NCBI GenBank assembly: GCA_016721905.1
Contig: JADKHH010000025.1
Location: 130,001-194,000, forward strand
DNA from: Candidatus Opimibacter skivensis
GTDB lineage: Bacteria; Bacteroidota; Bacteroidia; Chitinophagales; Saprospiraceae
Direction of reading: 5' to 3'
Length of the DNA: 64,000 nt
A model generated the notes under the pieces. That model saw only the letters and a program-made list of their open reading frames with translations. It ran no database searches and was not told the DNA's origin. Shown here piece by piece: positions 1 through 7,981 of the stretch. The stretch's first letter is position 1; each line of letters starts with the position of its first letter. Made by a program: the position numbers and the translations under genes.

Positions 1-164
1 CTTTCCTTCCATGTTGATTATTGGAGCAAGGTAAAATCTGCCTCTTGACAGCCCCTTGCTCTCTGCCCCATGCACCTTGCCATCTGCCTAACTTCTACCT
101 TCAACTTGGTTATTGGCTATTCCTTATTGAATAATTGAATGATCTGTTTCCAGACATGGATAAA

Positions 165-200
165 TAAAAAACGCCCTGCCTAAGCAGAGCGTTTTTATTA
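165..200 (-). terminator. Intrinsic terminator of rpsA
   Basis: A hairpin lies just past the rpsA stop. The arms are AAAACGC plus CTGC on one side and GCAG plus GCGTTTT on the other, with one mismatch and the loop ctaa. Read on the minus strand it ends in a run of T, the usual Rho-independent form. The first 164 bases of the window hold no gene that I can see, only degenerate CCTTGC-like words. Confidence 0.8.
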
Positions 201-217
201 TCGGTCAGAAGAAAAGA

Positions 218-2584
218 TTACTCTTTCTTTCCGGCATTCAACTCTTTTTTCAAAGCTTCGAGTTCGTCCATCTTACCATCAGCAGCAAGTTGTGCCTGCT
301 CTGCCCATGTTTCAGGATCGTGCATCTTGTAACGGCTGCCTTGTGCCAACAGGATCTCGCGAACTTCATCAGCAGACTTAGCTGCCAATGCTGCGAAACT
401 GTTGATACCTGCTTCATGAAGGATCTCTTCAATCTTAGGACCTATGCCCTCAATGATTTTCAGATCATCTCCAGTGCTCTTAGCCTTAGTAGCTTTAGCT
501 TTAACTTCCTTTACTTCCTCTGCAGCAGTTTCTTCCGCAACTTCAGCAACCGGAGCCGCTTCTTCAGCAACTACAGGTGCTTCTACAACGGGAGCCTGAG
601 CTTCTTCTTTTGCATCGGCATCAGCTTTACCTTTAGCTTCCTTTGCATCAGCTAACTGCTCTTTCAACTGAGAGAACATCGCCATATCACCAAGGGTGGT
701 AGGCTCATACTTAGACTGTTGCTCCTTGACTGCTTTGGTAATTTCCTTGCCTTCTTTCTTACGCTCATCTTTTACAACATCCTCTGCTTCACGCTGGATA
801 TCTTCAAGGTAACGCAGGTGAGAAACCATGATGCGCTTGTCATCGCGATTGAATTCAATCACTTTGAAAGTCAATGTTTCATCTACCTCAGCCAGCTTGC
901 CATTTTCCTTGCGGAGGTGACGTGATGGTGAGAAAGCTTCAAGACCATATGGTAATTGAACGATAGCGCCTTTGTCATCACGCTTGATCACCGTTGCTTC
1001 ATGGTAAGATCCAACTGGGAACACATTTTCGAATGTATCCCATGGGTTCTCTTCCACATGCTTGTGACCAAGTGATAGTTTGCGGTTTTCACGATCGATA
1101 TCCAGGATCTGGATCGGAAGATCTGCACCTACCTTGGTAAATTCAGATGGGTGTGCAAATCTCTTTGTCCAGGAAAGGTCAGAGATATGGACCATACCAC
1201 CGATACCTTGCTCGAGCTCAACGAATACACCATATGGTGTAAGGTTTTGCACGCGGCCGGTGTGTTTGCTGCCAACAGGGTATTTCTGTTCGATCTCACC
1301 CCATGGGTCAGGCGTCAGTTGTTTCAACGACAGGGACATCTTACGCTCTTCGTGATCGATAGTCACGACTTTGCATTCGTATTCATTTCCTACCGTGAAA
1401 TAATCCCTTGCATGGATTGGCTGGTTGCTCCAGCTAACTTCTGATACGTGGATCAGGCCTTCTACGCCCGGAGTGATTTCCAGGAATGCGCCATAATCCT
1501 CAACGTTGACAATCTTGCCTTTGACAATGCTGCCTTCCTTGATGGTATCACCAACGACATCCCATGGATGCGGCTGGAGTTGCTTGAGACCAAGTGAAAT
1601 CCTTTTTTTGTTCTCATCAAAATCAAGTACCACGACGTGTACTTTCTGATTGATAGAAAGAACTTCTGATGGATGGTTGATACGACCCCAGCTGATATCT
1701 GTGATATAGAGGAGACCGTCTACGCCACCAAGATCCATAAAGGCTCCGAAGTCGGTGATGTTTTTAACCACCCCTTCGAGTACCTGACCTTTTTCAAGGC
1801 CGGAGATGATAGCTTCGCGCTGTTCAGCCAGGTCACTTTCGATAAGTGCCTTGTGAGAAACAACGGCGTTTTTGATGTTCTCGTTGATCTTGACCACCTT
1901 GAATTCCATGGTCTTTCCGACAAACTGATCATAGTCAACAATCTGCTTGATGTCGATCTGTGAACCTGGAAGGAATGTTTCAAGACCACCTGCGTCAACG
2001 ATCAGACCACCTTTGGTCTTGCTGATGACTGTACCGTTGATGATCGTGCCATTGTTGAATGAATCAACCAGACGTTCCCATGCTTTCAGGAGTTTGGCCT
2101 TACGGCGGGAGAGTACCAACTGGCCTTTCTCATCTTCCTGGCGTTCTACGTATACGTCTACTTCATCGCCGATCTTAAAGCCTTCGATGTCTTTAAACTC
2201 AGACATAGAGACCAGACCGTCTGATTTGAAGTTGATATCAAGTACCGCATCTCCACCGGTGATCTGGTGTACCTTGGCTTTGATCACTTCATTTTCATTG
2301 ACAGCACCGAGGGTCTTGTCATAGGCTGCTTCGAGGCGTTCACGTTCTGCTGCTGTGTAGATGTATTGGTTCCGGTTAGAAATGGACCAATCAAATTCAT
2401 CATGTGGAGTTTCCGGTTCTTTTGGAGCGGGTGCTTCCTTTACCGGCTTTTCTTCTGTAGTTTCTGCTACAGTTTCTTCTGTAGTTTCTTCGGCTACAGG
2501 AGCTTCTTCAGTCGCTACTACTTCGGTAGCTTCTGTGATTGGAGTCTCGAGGGACTCCTCTGGATTTGTTGTTTCTTCTGACAT
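218..2584 (-). CDS. rpsA: 30S ribosomal protein S1 with C-terminal helix-hairpin-helix domain
   Basis: The product is 788 residues, longer than the roughly 560-600 usual for S1. It opens with an acidic Glu/Thr/Ala/Pro-rich extension of about 60 residues. Six S1 (OB-fold) RNA-binding repeats follow, at about residues 95-600; several show the GxVxxxxxxGAFV/D and HxSDxSW-type signature. After a charged Ala/Glu-rich linker, residues 706-788 form a separate domain beginning DDLKIIEGIGPKIEEIL, a clear helix-hairpin-helix motif. S1 binds mRNA at the small subunit and helps initiation, especially where Shine-Dalgarno signals are weak, as in Bacteroidota. The HhH tail resembles the extension I associate with L21 in some Bacteroidota (inference). 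The gene is monocistronic, with its own terminator and a -7 box upstream. Confidence 0.96.
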   Translation of the reverse strand: MSEETTNPEESLETPITEATEVVATEEAPVAEETTEETVAETTEEKPVKEAPAPKEPETPHDEFDWSISNRNQYIYTAAERERLEAAYDKTLGAVNENEVIKAKVHQITGGDAVLDINFKSDGLVSMSEFKDIEGFKIGDEVDVYVERQEDEKGQLVLSRRKAKLLKAWERLVDSFNNGTIINGTVISKTKGGLIVDAGGLETFLPGSQIDIKQIVDYDQFVGKTMEFKVVKINENIKNAVVSHKALIESDLAEQREAIISGLEKGQVLEGVVKNITDFGAFMDLGGVDGLLYITDISWGRINHPSEVLSINQKVHVVVLDFDENKKRISLGLKQLQPHPWDVVGDTIKEGSIVKGKIVNVEDYGAFLEITPGVEGLIHVSEVSWSNQPIHARDYFTVGNEYECKVVTIDHEERKMSLSLKQLTPDPWGEIEQKYPVGSKHTGRVQNLTPYGVFVELEQGIGGMVHISDLSWTKRFAHPSEFTKVGADLPIQILDIDRENRKLSLGHKHVEENPWDTFENVFPVGSYHEATVIKRDDKGAIVQLPYGLEAFSPSRHLRKENGKLAEVDETLTFKVIEFNRDDKRIMVSHLRYLEDIQREAEDVVKDERKKEGKEITKAVKEQQSKYEPTTLGDMAMFSQLKEQLADAKEAKGKADADAKEEAQAPVVEAPVVAEEAAPVAEVAEETAAEEVKEVKAKATKAKSTGDDLKIIEGIGPKIEEILHEAGINSFAALAAKSADEVREILLAQGSRYKMHDPETWAEQAQLAADGKMDELEALKKELNAGKKE

Positions 2585-3024
2585 TTCAGAGAGCTTGTTG
2601 TGTTTGTACGTTCCTAATCTATTGAAAATCAGGACCGGAGGTTAAATAATTGAATTAAAATGGGTCGCAAAGGTAAGAAATTAAGTGAAAAGTGAATAGT
2701 GAAGAGTGAAAAATGAAGGCTGAGGCTGAGGCTAAGGAGGTTTTAAGGCGGAAGGGCAGAAAGGCTGAAAAGACAAAAGGGGCTCAAGAGGCATTTAGCA
2801 AGGAGCAAGGGGCAAGAGGCAGGGTGAAATCAAAACTGCGTCTCTGCGCCTCTGCGCGATTATTATATTTCGTGGATTCTGCAACTGATGACCGCTTAAG
2901 GCCTCTTCGGCCTCTTTCGCCTTTTCAGCCTCTTTAGCAAACGAAATCAGCTGCCCACAGGCAGCATTTCGAAAAGAAAACATACATTGGTAAATCAATC
3001 CAACTCAACCCAAATCTGTATCAA
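2585..3024. other. Intergenic region with word repeats between divergent rpsA and fadD
   Basis: This 440-base gap holds no supportable gene. It contains degenerate low-complexity words: GTGAAAA-like heptamers around 2690-2720, GAGGCT repeats around 2722-2740, and GCAAGGA/GCAAGGG/GCAAGAG heptamers around 2799-2820. The small ORF that can be read through it is made of these words and is not believed. The upstream regions of both flanking genes lie here. Confidence 0.6.
2668..2675 (-). promoter_or_regulatory. Putative -7 box for rpsA
   Basis: On the minus strand this reads TACCTTTG, matching the Bacteroidota primary-sigma -7 consensus TAnnTTTG, about 84 bases upstream of the rpsA start. No good -33 TTTG is seen at the expected spacing, so the call is tentative. 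Confidence 0.4.
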
Positions 3025-4683
3025 ATGGAGACCAGGCCCTGGCTAAAGAATTATCCCAAAGGACTTCCTGCCAATATCGATGTCGATAAGTATCCAAACC
3101 TGAATGCTTTTATTTCGGAGGCACTGGTAAAATTTGCCTCCCAGCCCGCCTTTTACTGCATGGGCAAATCACTGACCTATGGGGAGGTAGATAAGATGTC
3201 TTACGCCTTTGGTGCCTATCTCCAGTCCAGGGGATTGAAGCCAGGTGACAGGGTCGCGATCATGATGCCCAATCTGCTGCAGTATCCTATTGCATTATTT
3301 GCATGCATTCGCGCGGGCCTGATCGTAGTAAACACCAATCCGCTCTATACACCACGTGAAATGGTGCACCAATTCAATGACAGTGGTTTAAAGGGAATCA
3401 TCATTGTTGAAAATTTTGCATCCCATCTGCAAGAGGTACTGGGTAGAACACAGGTGGAAACGATCATCCTGACGAGTATCGGCGAAATGCTCGGACCTAT
3501 CAAAGGGCCGATGGTCAATTTTGTAGTGCGTAGCATCAAGCGCATGGTACCTAAGTATGAATTGCCAAATACGATCTGTTTCAAGGAGGCCATCCAGCAA
3601 GGGAAAAAGTTTACGATCAACTCATTTGATGATCTTCCCGATCGCGTCATTTCTCATCAGTATACAGGAGGTACAACCGGTGTAGCAAAAGGGGCTATGC
3701 TGACCAACAGAAACCTGCTATCGAATATGCTCCAGATCAAGGCATGTCTCGATACGCAGATGAAGGAAGGGCAGGAGATCACACTTTGTCCGCTGCCGAT
3801 GTATCACATTTTTGCATTCGTGGTCAATTGCCTGGCGATGATGTCCTACGGCTCTATGAATATATTAGTGGTCAATGCCCGCGATGTTAAATCAGTCATC
3901 AAGGAGTTTAAGAATCACAAGATCACGGTGATGACTGGTGTGAATTCCCTTTTCAATGTGTTGTTGCATGAGAAAGAATTTCTGGCCCTCGATTTTAGTC
4001 ACCTTAAGGTAGCCGTCGGAGGTGCCATGGCCATCCAACGCAGCGTCAATGACCGATGGCATGAGGTTACAGGAAAAAATCTTGTGGAAGGATATGGGAT
4101 GACAGAATCATCACCAGTCGTGTCCGTAAACCCACTCGATGGTACAGCACGAATTGGTACTGTTGGAATGCCTGTCCCCTCAACAGATGTCCGAATCGCT
4201 GACGAGAATGATATAGTACAAGCGATTGGCAACCCCGGTGAGATTCAGGTACAGGGACCACAGGTGATGCTAGGGTATTATAATAAGCCTGAAGAAACAG
4301 CAAAAACAATCCGCAATGGGTGGCTTTGCACTGGCGACGTAGGAATCATTGATGAAGATGGTTATCTCCGTGTTGTGGACAGGATAAAAGATATGATCAT
4401 CGTTTCCGGCTTCAAGGTATTCCCAAATGAAGTGGAAGATGTCGTGACCAGCCACCCCAAAGTCAAGGAGTGTGCGGCTGTGGGTATCCCAAGTGAAAAG
4501 AGCGGCGAATGCGTGAAGTTGTTTGTGGTCAAAAAGGAATCAAATCTCTCGAAGAATGAGCTCCTTGATTTTTGCAAGGAAAATCTGACCTCTTACAAAG
4601 TCCCTAAGGAAATTGAGTTTAGGGAATCGCTGCCGAAAACGAATGTTGGGAAGATACTCCGACGGGAATTACGGGATCAATAA
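3025..4683 (+). CDS. fadD: Long-chain fatty acid-CoA ligase (AMP-forming)
   Basis: This 552-residue enzyme of the ANL superfamily activates fatty acids to acyl-CoA through an acyl-AMP intermediate. The P-loop-like motif YTGGTTGVAKG is at residues 213-223. The adenylate-binding motif GYGMTESSP starts at 356, the TGD hinge aspartate is near 438, and DRIKDMIIVSGFKVFPNE carries the C-terminal FACS signature. Length and motif order fit FadD-type ligases. It is a stand-alone gene, divergent from rpsA and convergent with gltA; its TAA stop lies inside the shared palindromic terminator. The ATG at 3025 is the only good start before the family's N-terminal region. Substrate chain length cannot be read from the sequence. 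Confidence 0.93.
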   Translation: METRPWLKNYPKGLPANIDVDKYPNLNAFISEALVKFASQPAFYCMGKSLTYGEVDKMSYAFGAYLQSRGLKPGDRVAIMMPNLLQYPIALFACIRAGLIVVNTNPLYTPREMVHQFNDSGLKGIIIVENFASHLQEVLGRTQVETIILTSIGEMLGPIKGPMVNFVVRSIKRMVPKYELPNTICFKEAIQQGKKFTINSFDDLPDRVISHQYTGGTTGVAKGAMLTNRNLLSNMLQIKACLDTQMKEGQEITLCPLPMYHIFAFVVNCLAMMSYGSMNILVVNARDVKSVIKEFKNHKITVMTGVNSLFNVLLHEKEFLALDFSHLKVAVGGAMAIQRSVNDRWHEVTGKNLVEGYGMTESSPVVSVNPLDGTARIGTVGMPVPSTDVRIADENDIVQAIGNPGEIQVQGPQVMLGYYNKPEETAKTIRNGWLCTGDVGIIDEDGYLRVVDRIKDMIIVSGFKVFPNEVEDVVTSHPKVKECAAVGIPSEKSGECVKLFVVKKESNLSKNELLDFCKENLTSYKVPKEIEFRESLPKTNVGKILRRELRDQ

Positions 4684-4737
4684 ATTATAAAATGTACGGA
4701 CAGGTCGCGACCTGTCCGTACATTTTATAATTTATTG
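4678..4737. terminator. Perfect 60-bp palindrome, bidirectional terminator
   Basis: The 60 bases are a perfect inverted repeat centred between 4707 and 4708, with no spacer (core GGTCGCGACC, outer arms AT-rich with A/T runs). The TAA stop of fadD (4681-4683) and the TAA stop of gltA (4732-4734, minus strand) sit at exactly mirrored positions inside the arms. In RNA from either strand it would form a very stable hairpin followed by U-rich sequence, so it should end transcription of both convergent genes. Confidence 0.88.
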
Positions 4738-6042
4738 CTTTCTCGCTTCTACCCATTTCTTCATCCACTCATACGTCAGTGATTTCGGACGTTCGAGTGG
4801 GAGATTGAGAATGCGGCTCCAGCAGAGCATAGCTAATACGCCCAATGCGCGGGAGACTGCAAAAAGGACAGTGTAGTAATTATGTTCTTTCAATCCATAA
4901 TGCACGAGGATAGCCCCTGAGTGTGCGTCTACGTTTGGCCATGGATTGCTGACCTTGCCCAGGGCACCAAGGACTTTAGGGGCGATATCAAATACCTTCC
5001 AAACGATATTGACGATATCATCATCGGGCATGTGATTCATGGCAAAGGATTGCTGTGCCAGGAATCGTGGATCTGGTTTTCTGAGGACGGCATGACCGTA
5101 GCCTGGAATTACCTTTCCTTCAGCAATAGTGTCCTTGATATATTTTTCAATTTGTTCAGCGGTTGGCTTAGAAGTGCCGAGGTGATCGACCATTTCAAAG
5201 ATCCATTTGATCACTTCCTGGTTTGCCAGTCCGTGGAGTGGTCCGGCTAGCGCATTGACACCGGAGACATATGAATAATAGGCATCACTTAGCGTTGAAC
5301 CTGCAAGATGAACAGCATGTGCACTGGCATTTCCTCCTTCATGATCTGCGTGGATGGTCATGTATAAGCGCATGAGGCTCTTGAAGTTTTCATCTTCGGT
5401 GATGCCTAGCATGTGCGCATAGTTAGACGACCAGTCAAGGCTGTCATCCGGTGCGATCTGTTCGTTATTTTTATAGGTCCTGCGGTAGATATAGGCTGCA
5501 ACCTGGGGAAGACAAGCGATGAGGTTCATAGCGTCTTCGTAGGTGGCATCCCAATAGTCACGCTTGTTCATGCCTTCGGCATATTGGCGTGAAAATTCGC
5601 TTTTACCCTGGAGGGACAGGATGCCGATGCCTAACTGGGTCATCGGGTGTGTATCCAAATCAAGGCTATCCAGCACTTTCCATGTATGCGCGGGAATCTG
5701 GCGTCTGCGTTCCCACTCATTGCTGAGCCAGTTGACATCGTCTTCTGTGGGTATCTCATCTGTGAGCATCAGCCAGAATAAGCCTTCGGGTAGGGGCTCG
5801 CCACCTCTGGAAGGTAATTGAGTCTTTAGTTCAGGGATAGAGTAGCCGCGGAAACGGATGCCTTCTTCGGCATCGAGGAGGGAGGTCTCCCAAAGCATGC
5901 TCTTGATACCTCTCATGCCTCCGAACACCTGGCCGATCGTGACCTGGTCGATGATCGTGTTATCGTGTTCCTTCATGAATGGCTTCATCTCAGCGATGGC
6001 GGCCATTGCTTTTTCGTAAAACTTGCTTTTCAGTCTGTCCAT
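4732..6042 (-). CDS. gltA: Citrate synthase, mitochondrial/eukaryotic type
   Basis: This 436-residue enzyme condenses acetyl-CoA and oxaloacetate to citrate at the entry of the TCA cycle. The catalytic residues are visible: His270 in GPLHGLANQEV, His317 in GYGHAVLRKPDPRF and Asp372 in NPWPNVDAHSG, close to the mature pig enzyme numbering (274, 320, 375). Blocks such as GGMRGIKSMLWETS, EEGIRFRGYSIPE, IHADHEGGNASAH and LGFPLERPKS-like NLPLERPKS match the animal/yeast mitochondrial family rather than the hexameric type II or the usual Gram-positive type I enzymes. It is a single gene, with a possible -7 box TAGCTTTG at 6098-6105 on the minus strand. Confidence 0.95.
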   Translation of the reverse strand: MDRLKSKFYEKAMAAIAEMKPFMKEHDNTIIDQVTIGQVFGGMRGIKSMLWETSLLDAEEGIRFRGYSIPELKTQLPSRGGEPLPEGLFWLMLTDEIPTEDDVNWLSNEWERRRQIPAHTWKVLDSLDLDTHPMTQLGIGILSLQGKSEFSRQYAEGMNKRDYWDATYEDAMNLIACLPQVAAYIYRRTYKNNEQIAPDDSLDWSSNYAHMLGITEDENFKSLMRLYMTIHADHEGGNASAHAVHLAGSTLSDAYYSYVSGVNALAGPLHGLANQEVIKWIFEMVDHLGTSKPTAEQIEKYIKDTIAEGKVIPGYGHAVLRKPDPRFLAQQSFAMNHMPDDDIVNIVWKVFDIAPKVLGALGKVSNPWPNVDAHSGAILVHYGLKEHNYYTVLFAVSRALGVLAMLCWSRILNLPLERPKSLTYEWMKKWVEARKQ

Positions 6043-6206
6043 GGGAATGGAAAAAAATAATGTTCGATATGTGGTCGCTAAGTTAAGGTTTAATTACCAA
6101 AGCTATTTGGATAACGGATAGGGGTAGGGAAATGTTTGGGAAAAAGGCTTAGGCTTAGGCTTAGGCTAAGCTGGATTCAATTTAATCCTGCCTAAACATA
6201 CATTAC

Positions 6207-6251
6207 ATGGTTTGAAAACCATCCAATTCAGTTTCCTGGCGTGGGCGCCAG
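6207..6251. repeat. Two-hairpin intergenic element, copy 1
   Basis: Two adjacent hairpins occur between gltA and the META gene: ATGGTTT-ga-AAACCAT at 6207-6222 and CTGGCG-tggg-CGCCAG at 6236-6251. An inverted related copy lies at 35193-35242, where the first stem has changed on both sides to CGGCTT/AAGCCG and still pairs. The spacer between the hairpins (TGAATTG on the other strand) is shared. This points to a dispersed REP-like family. The rest of this gap holds GGCTTA repeats. Confidence 0.6.
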
Positions 6252-6302
6252 TTTTTCACAGAGGTTCATGCTTCGCCTTCGCCTCAGCCTTCGCCTTCAC
6301 TT

Positions 6303-6908
6303 TTAGCCTTTAGCGATGAAAGTCATCACAGGGACATTTCCTTTCTTACTCAGGACTAGTGTCTTGCCGGTGACCTTATAAAAGGAGACTAATTCAAGGG
6401 CTCGCTGGAATTCTGCGTCGATATCAGGTGTATTGCAATCCATGGTGGTGGGGAGCAGGTTGATAAACCACATTTGGTCAGTGCCGCCGCGTTTGACCTC
6501 GCCCGTCACCAGGTTACAACCGCTATGACTCTTGAAAAGGGGAGATGACGGGTCGAGGAAGAGATACATCTCCTTTGCGGTTTTGCCTTCGATGTTTTTA
6601 CCATTTAGTTCGACCAGCTTCCAGTTGATGCCAGCCACAGGGACCTGCGGAGCGCCTGCTGCCTGTTTGACCTGGGCTTGTTGGCTTGGCGTAGGTGCGG
6701 AAGGAGCTGTCTGAGCGGCAGGGGCTGAAGGCGCATCCGGTGCTGTATTGGCTGACGGTGCAGTCTGAGCCGCAGGTGCATCATTCGCTTCGTTGGCGGC
6801 AGGCGCCGTTTGTGCATTTGGTGCTTCCGGTGCCTGGGCACTGGAAGTGGTTGCACGCTCACTGCAGGATAGTATGGTGATCGCGAGGAGGACCAGGAGG
6901 TATTTCAT
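6303..6908 (-). CDS. META (HslJ-like) domain lipoprotein with Ala/Pro linker
   Basis: The product is about 201 residues from the ATG at 6908. The start is set by the lipoprotein signal MKYLLVLLAITILSC, with the modified cysteine at 15; an upstream in-frame ATG at 6953 would spoil it. Residues 20-85 are a low-complexity linker of repeated Ala/Pro/Gln/Asn/Thr words (APSAP, TAP, AANEA), probably an extended spacer from the membrane. Residues about 95-201 match the META domain (GINWKLVELNGK at its start, SGCNLVTGEV in the middle), seen in HslJ-type envelope proteins. Function in HslJ is linked to heat-shock or novobiocin response; here it is unknown. It is monocistronic. Confidence 0.8.
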   Translation of the reverse strand: MKYLLVLLAITILSCSERATTSSAQAPEAPNAQTAPAANEANDAPAAQTAPSANTAPDAPSAPAAQTAPSAPTPSQQAQVKQAAGAPQVPVAGINWKLVELNGKNIEGKTAKEMYLFLDPSSPLFKSHSGCNLVTGEVKRGGTDQMWFINLLPTTMDCNTPDIDAEFQRALELVSFYKVTGKTLVLSKKGNVPVMTFIAKG

Positions 6909-6999
6909 GTTTGTGTTGGTTTGTGATTTGTCAATGAGTCGATGATTCAGCAAATTTAAAGCTTATCAAGCTTATAAGCTTATAGGCTTATATGTTTAT

Positions 7000-7290
7000 G
7001 TGTTGATAAGTTGATGGGTTTATAAGTAAATGGCTTAGGAGGTTAGGGGTATAGGAGGTTAGATTGATGCTGCCACTTGATTGGCGTGCCACAACTTGGG
7101 GTTGATAGGTTGACAAGTTGATGGGTTTATAAGTAAATGGCTTAGGAGATTAGGGGTTTAGGAGGTTAGATTGATGCTGCCACTTGATTGGCGTTATCGC
7201 CACATATTCTTTGGGGTTGATAAGTTGATGGGTTGATAGGTTTATTAGTAAATGGCTTAGGAGGTTAGGGGTTTAATAGGTTATAAAAAG
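7000..7290. repeat. Imperfect 107-115 bp tandem repeat (about 3 copies)
   Basis: The 475-base gap 6909-7383 has no gene. It contains three tandem copies of a block built from TTGATRGG octamers, the phrase TATAAGTAAATGGCTTAGG (starting at 7021, 7128 and, changed, 7243) and GATGCTGCCACTTGATTGG (first two copies only). CTTATAAGCTTATAGG words precede the block and a CCCTTGC heptamer run (about 7312-7340) follows it. No coding or regulatory role is evident. Confidence 0.75.
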
Positions 7291-7383
7291 CAATATCTGT
7301 CTCGGGACAGACCCCTTGCCCCTTGCCCCTTGCTCCTTGCCTCAGCCTCAGCCTAGCCTTCGCCTTTTCTTTACCTTTGCCCC

Positions 7384-7959
7384 ATGATCGTGATAGATGA
7401 CGTATTGCTCAGTGATGACATCGTGACTAAAGACTTTGTATGCGACCTCGACGCCTGTCTGGGTGCTTGCTGTTGGGAAGGAGAGTGGGGGGCGCCTTTA
7501 CTGGATGAAGAGCCGGCGATCATCAAGAAAGTGTGGAAAAAAGTAGCACCATACTTAAGTGAAGAAAGTAAAGAGGCGGTGAAAGAACAGGGTTTCGGGA
7601 CGCACTTTGGAGAAAATGAAGTGCTGGGCACGCCGCTTGTGAAAGGTGGTGCATGTGCTTATCTCATCTGGGATGGAAAGGGCATCGGAAAATGTGCATT
7701 TGAAAGAGCGTTTGAAGAAGGAAAGATTGATTGGCCCAAACCTATATCATGTCATTTGTATCCTATCCGTGTCAGGTATCTCAACAATGGCACCGAAGCA
7801 TGGAACTACGACCGATGGAAAATTTGTGCGCCGGCTTGTAAGAATGGGAAGAAACTTAAAGTTCCTGTTTATAAATTTTTGAAGAACGCCATTATTCGTG
7901 CAAAGGGTGAGGAGTTTTATGCGCAGTTGGAGGTTTGTGCGGAGGCTGTTGCACCCTAG
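7384..7959 (+). CDS. DUF3109 family cysteine-cluster protein
   Basis: This 191-residue soluble protein has the cysteine pattern of the Bacteroidota DUF3109 family: CDLDACLGACC near residues 20-30, then isolated cysteines in GGACAYL, GKCAFE, SCHLYPIRV and KICAPAC. Such clusters usually hold a metal or Fe-S site, as in YkgJ-type proteins (family knowledge); no enzyme activity is known. The -7-like box TACCTTTG at 7372-7379 ends only four bases before the ATG, so the mRNA may be leaderless. The TAG stop lies in a CCCTAGCCCC repeat word belonging to the edge of the neighbouring DUF559 element, so the last one or two codons may come from that element. Confidence 0.85.
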   Translation: MIVIDDVLLSDDIVTKDFVCDLDACLGACCWEGEWGAPLLDEEPAIIKKVWKKVAPYLSEESKEAVKEQGFGTHFGENEVLGTPLVKGGACAYLIWDGKGIGKCAFERAFEEGKIDWPKPISCHLYPIRVRYLNNGTEAWNYDRWKICAPACKNGKKLKVPVYKFLKNAIIRAKGEEFYAQLEVCAEAVAP

Positions 7960-7981
7960 CCCCACCCCCTAGCCCCGTGTA

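Noticed and set aside
1673..1963. Long frames opposite rpsA and other large genes
   Set aside because: They are shadows of highly biased coding sequence on the other strand and match no family.
2713..2937. Small plus-strand gene in the rpsA-fadD gap
   Set aside because: The frame runs through heptamer and GAGGCT words, has repetitive composition and no domain.
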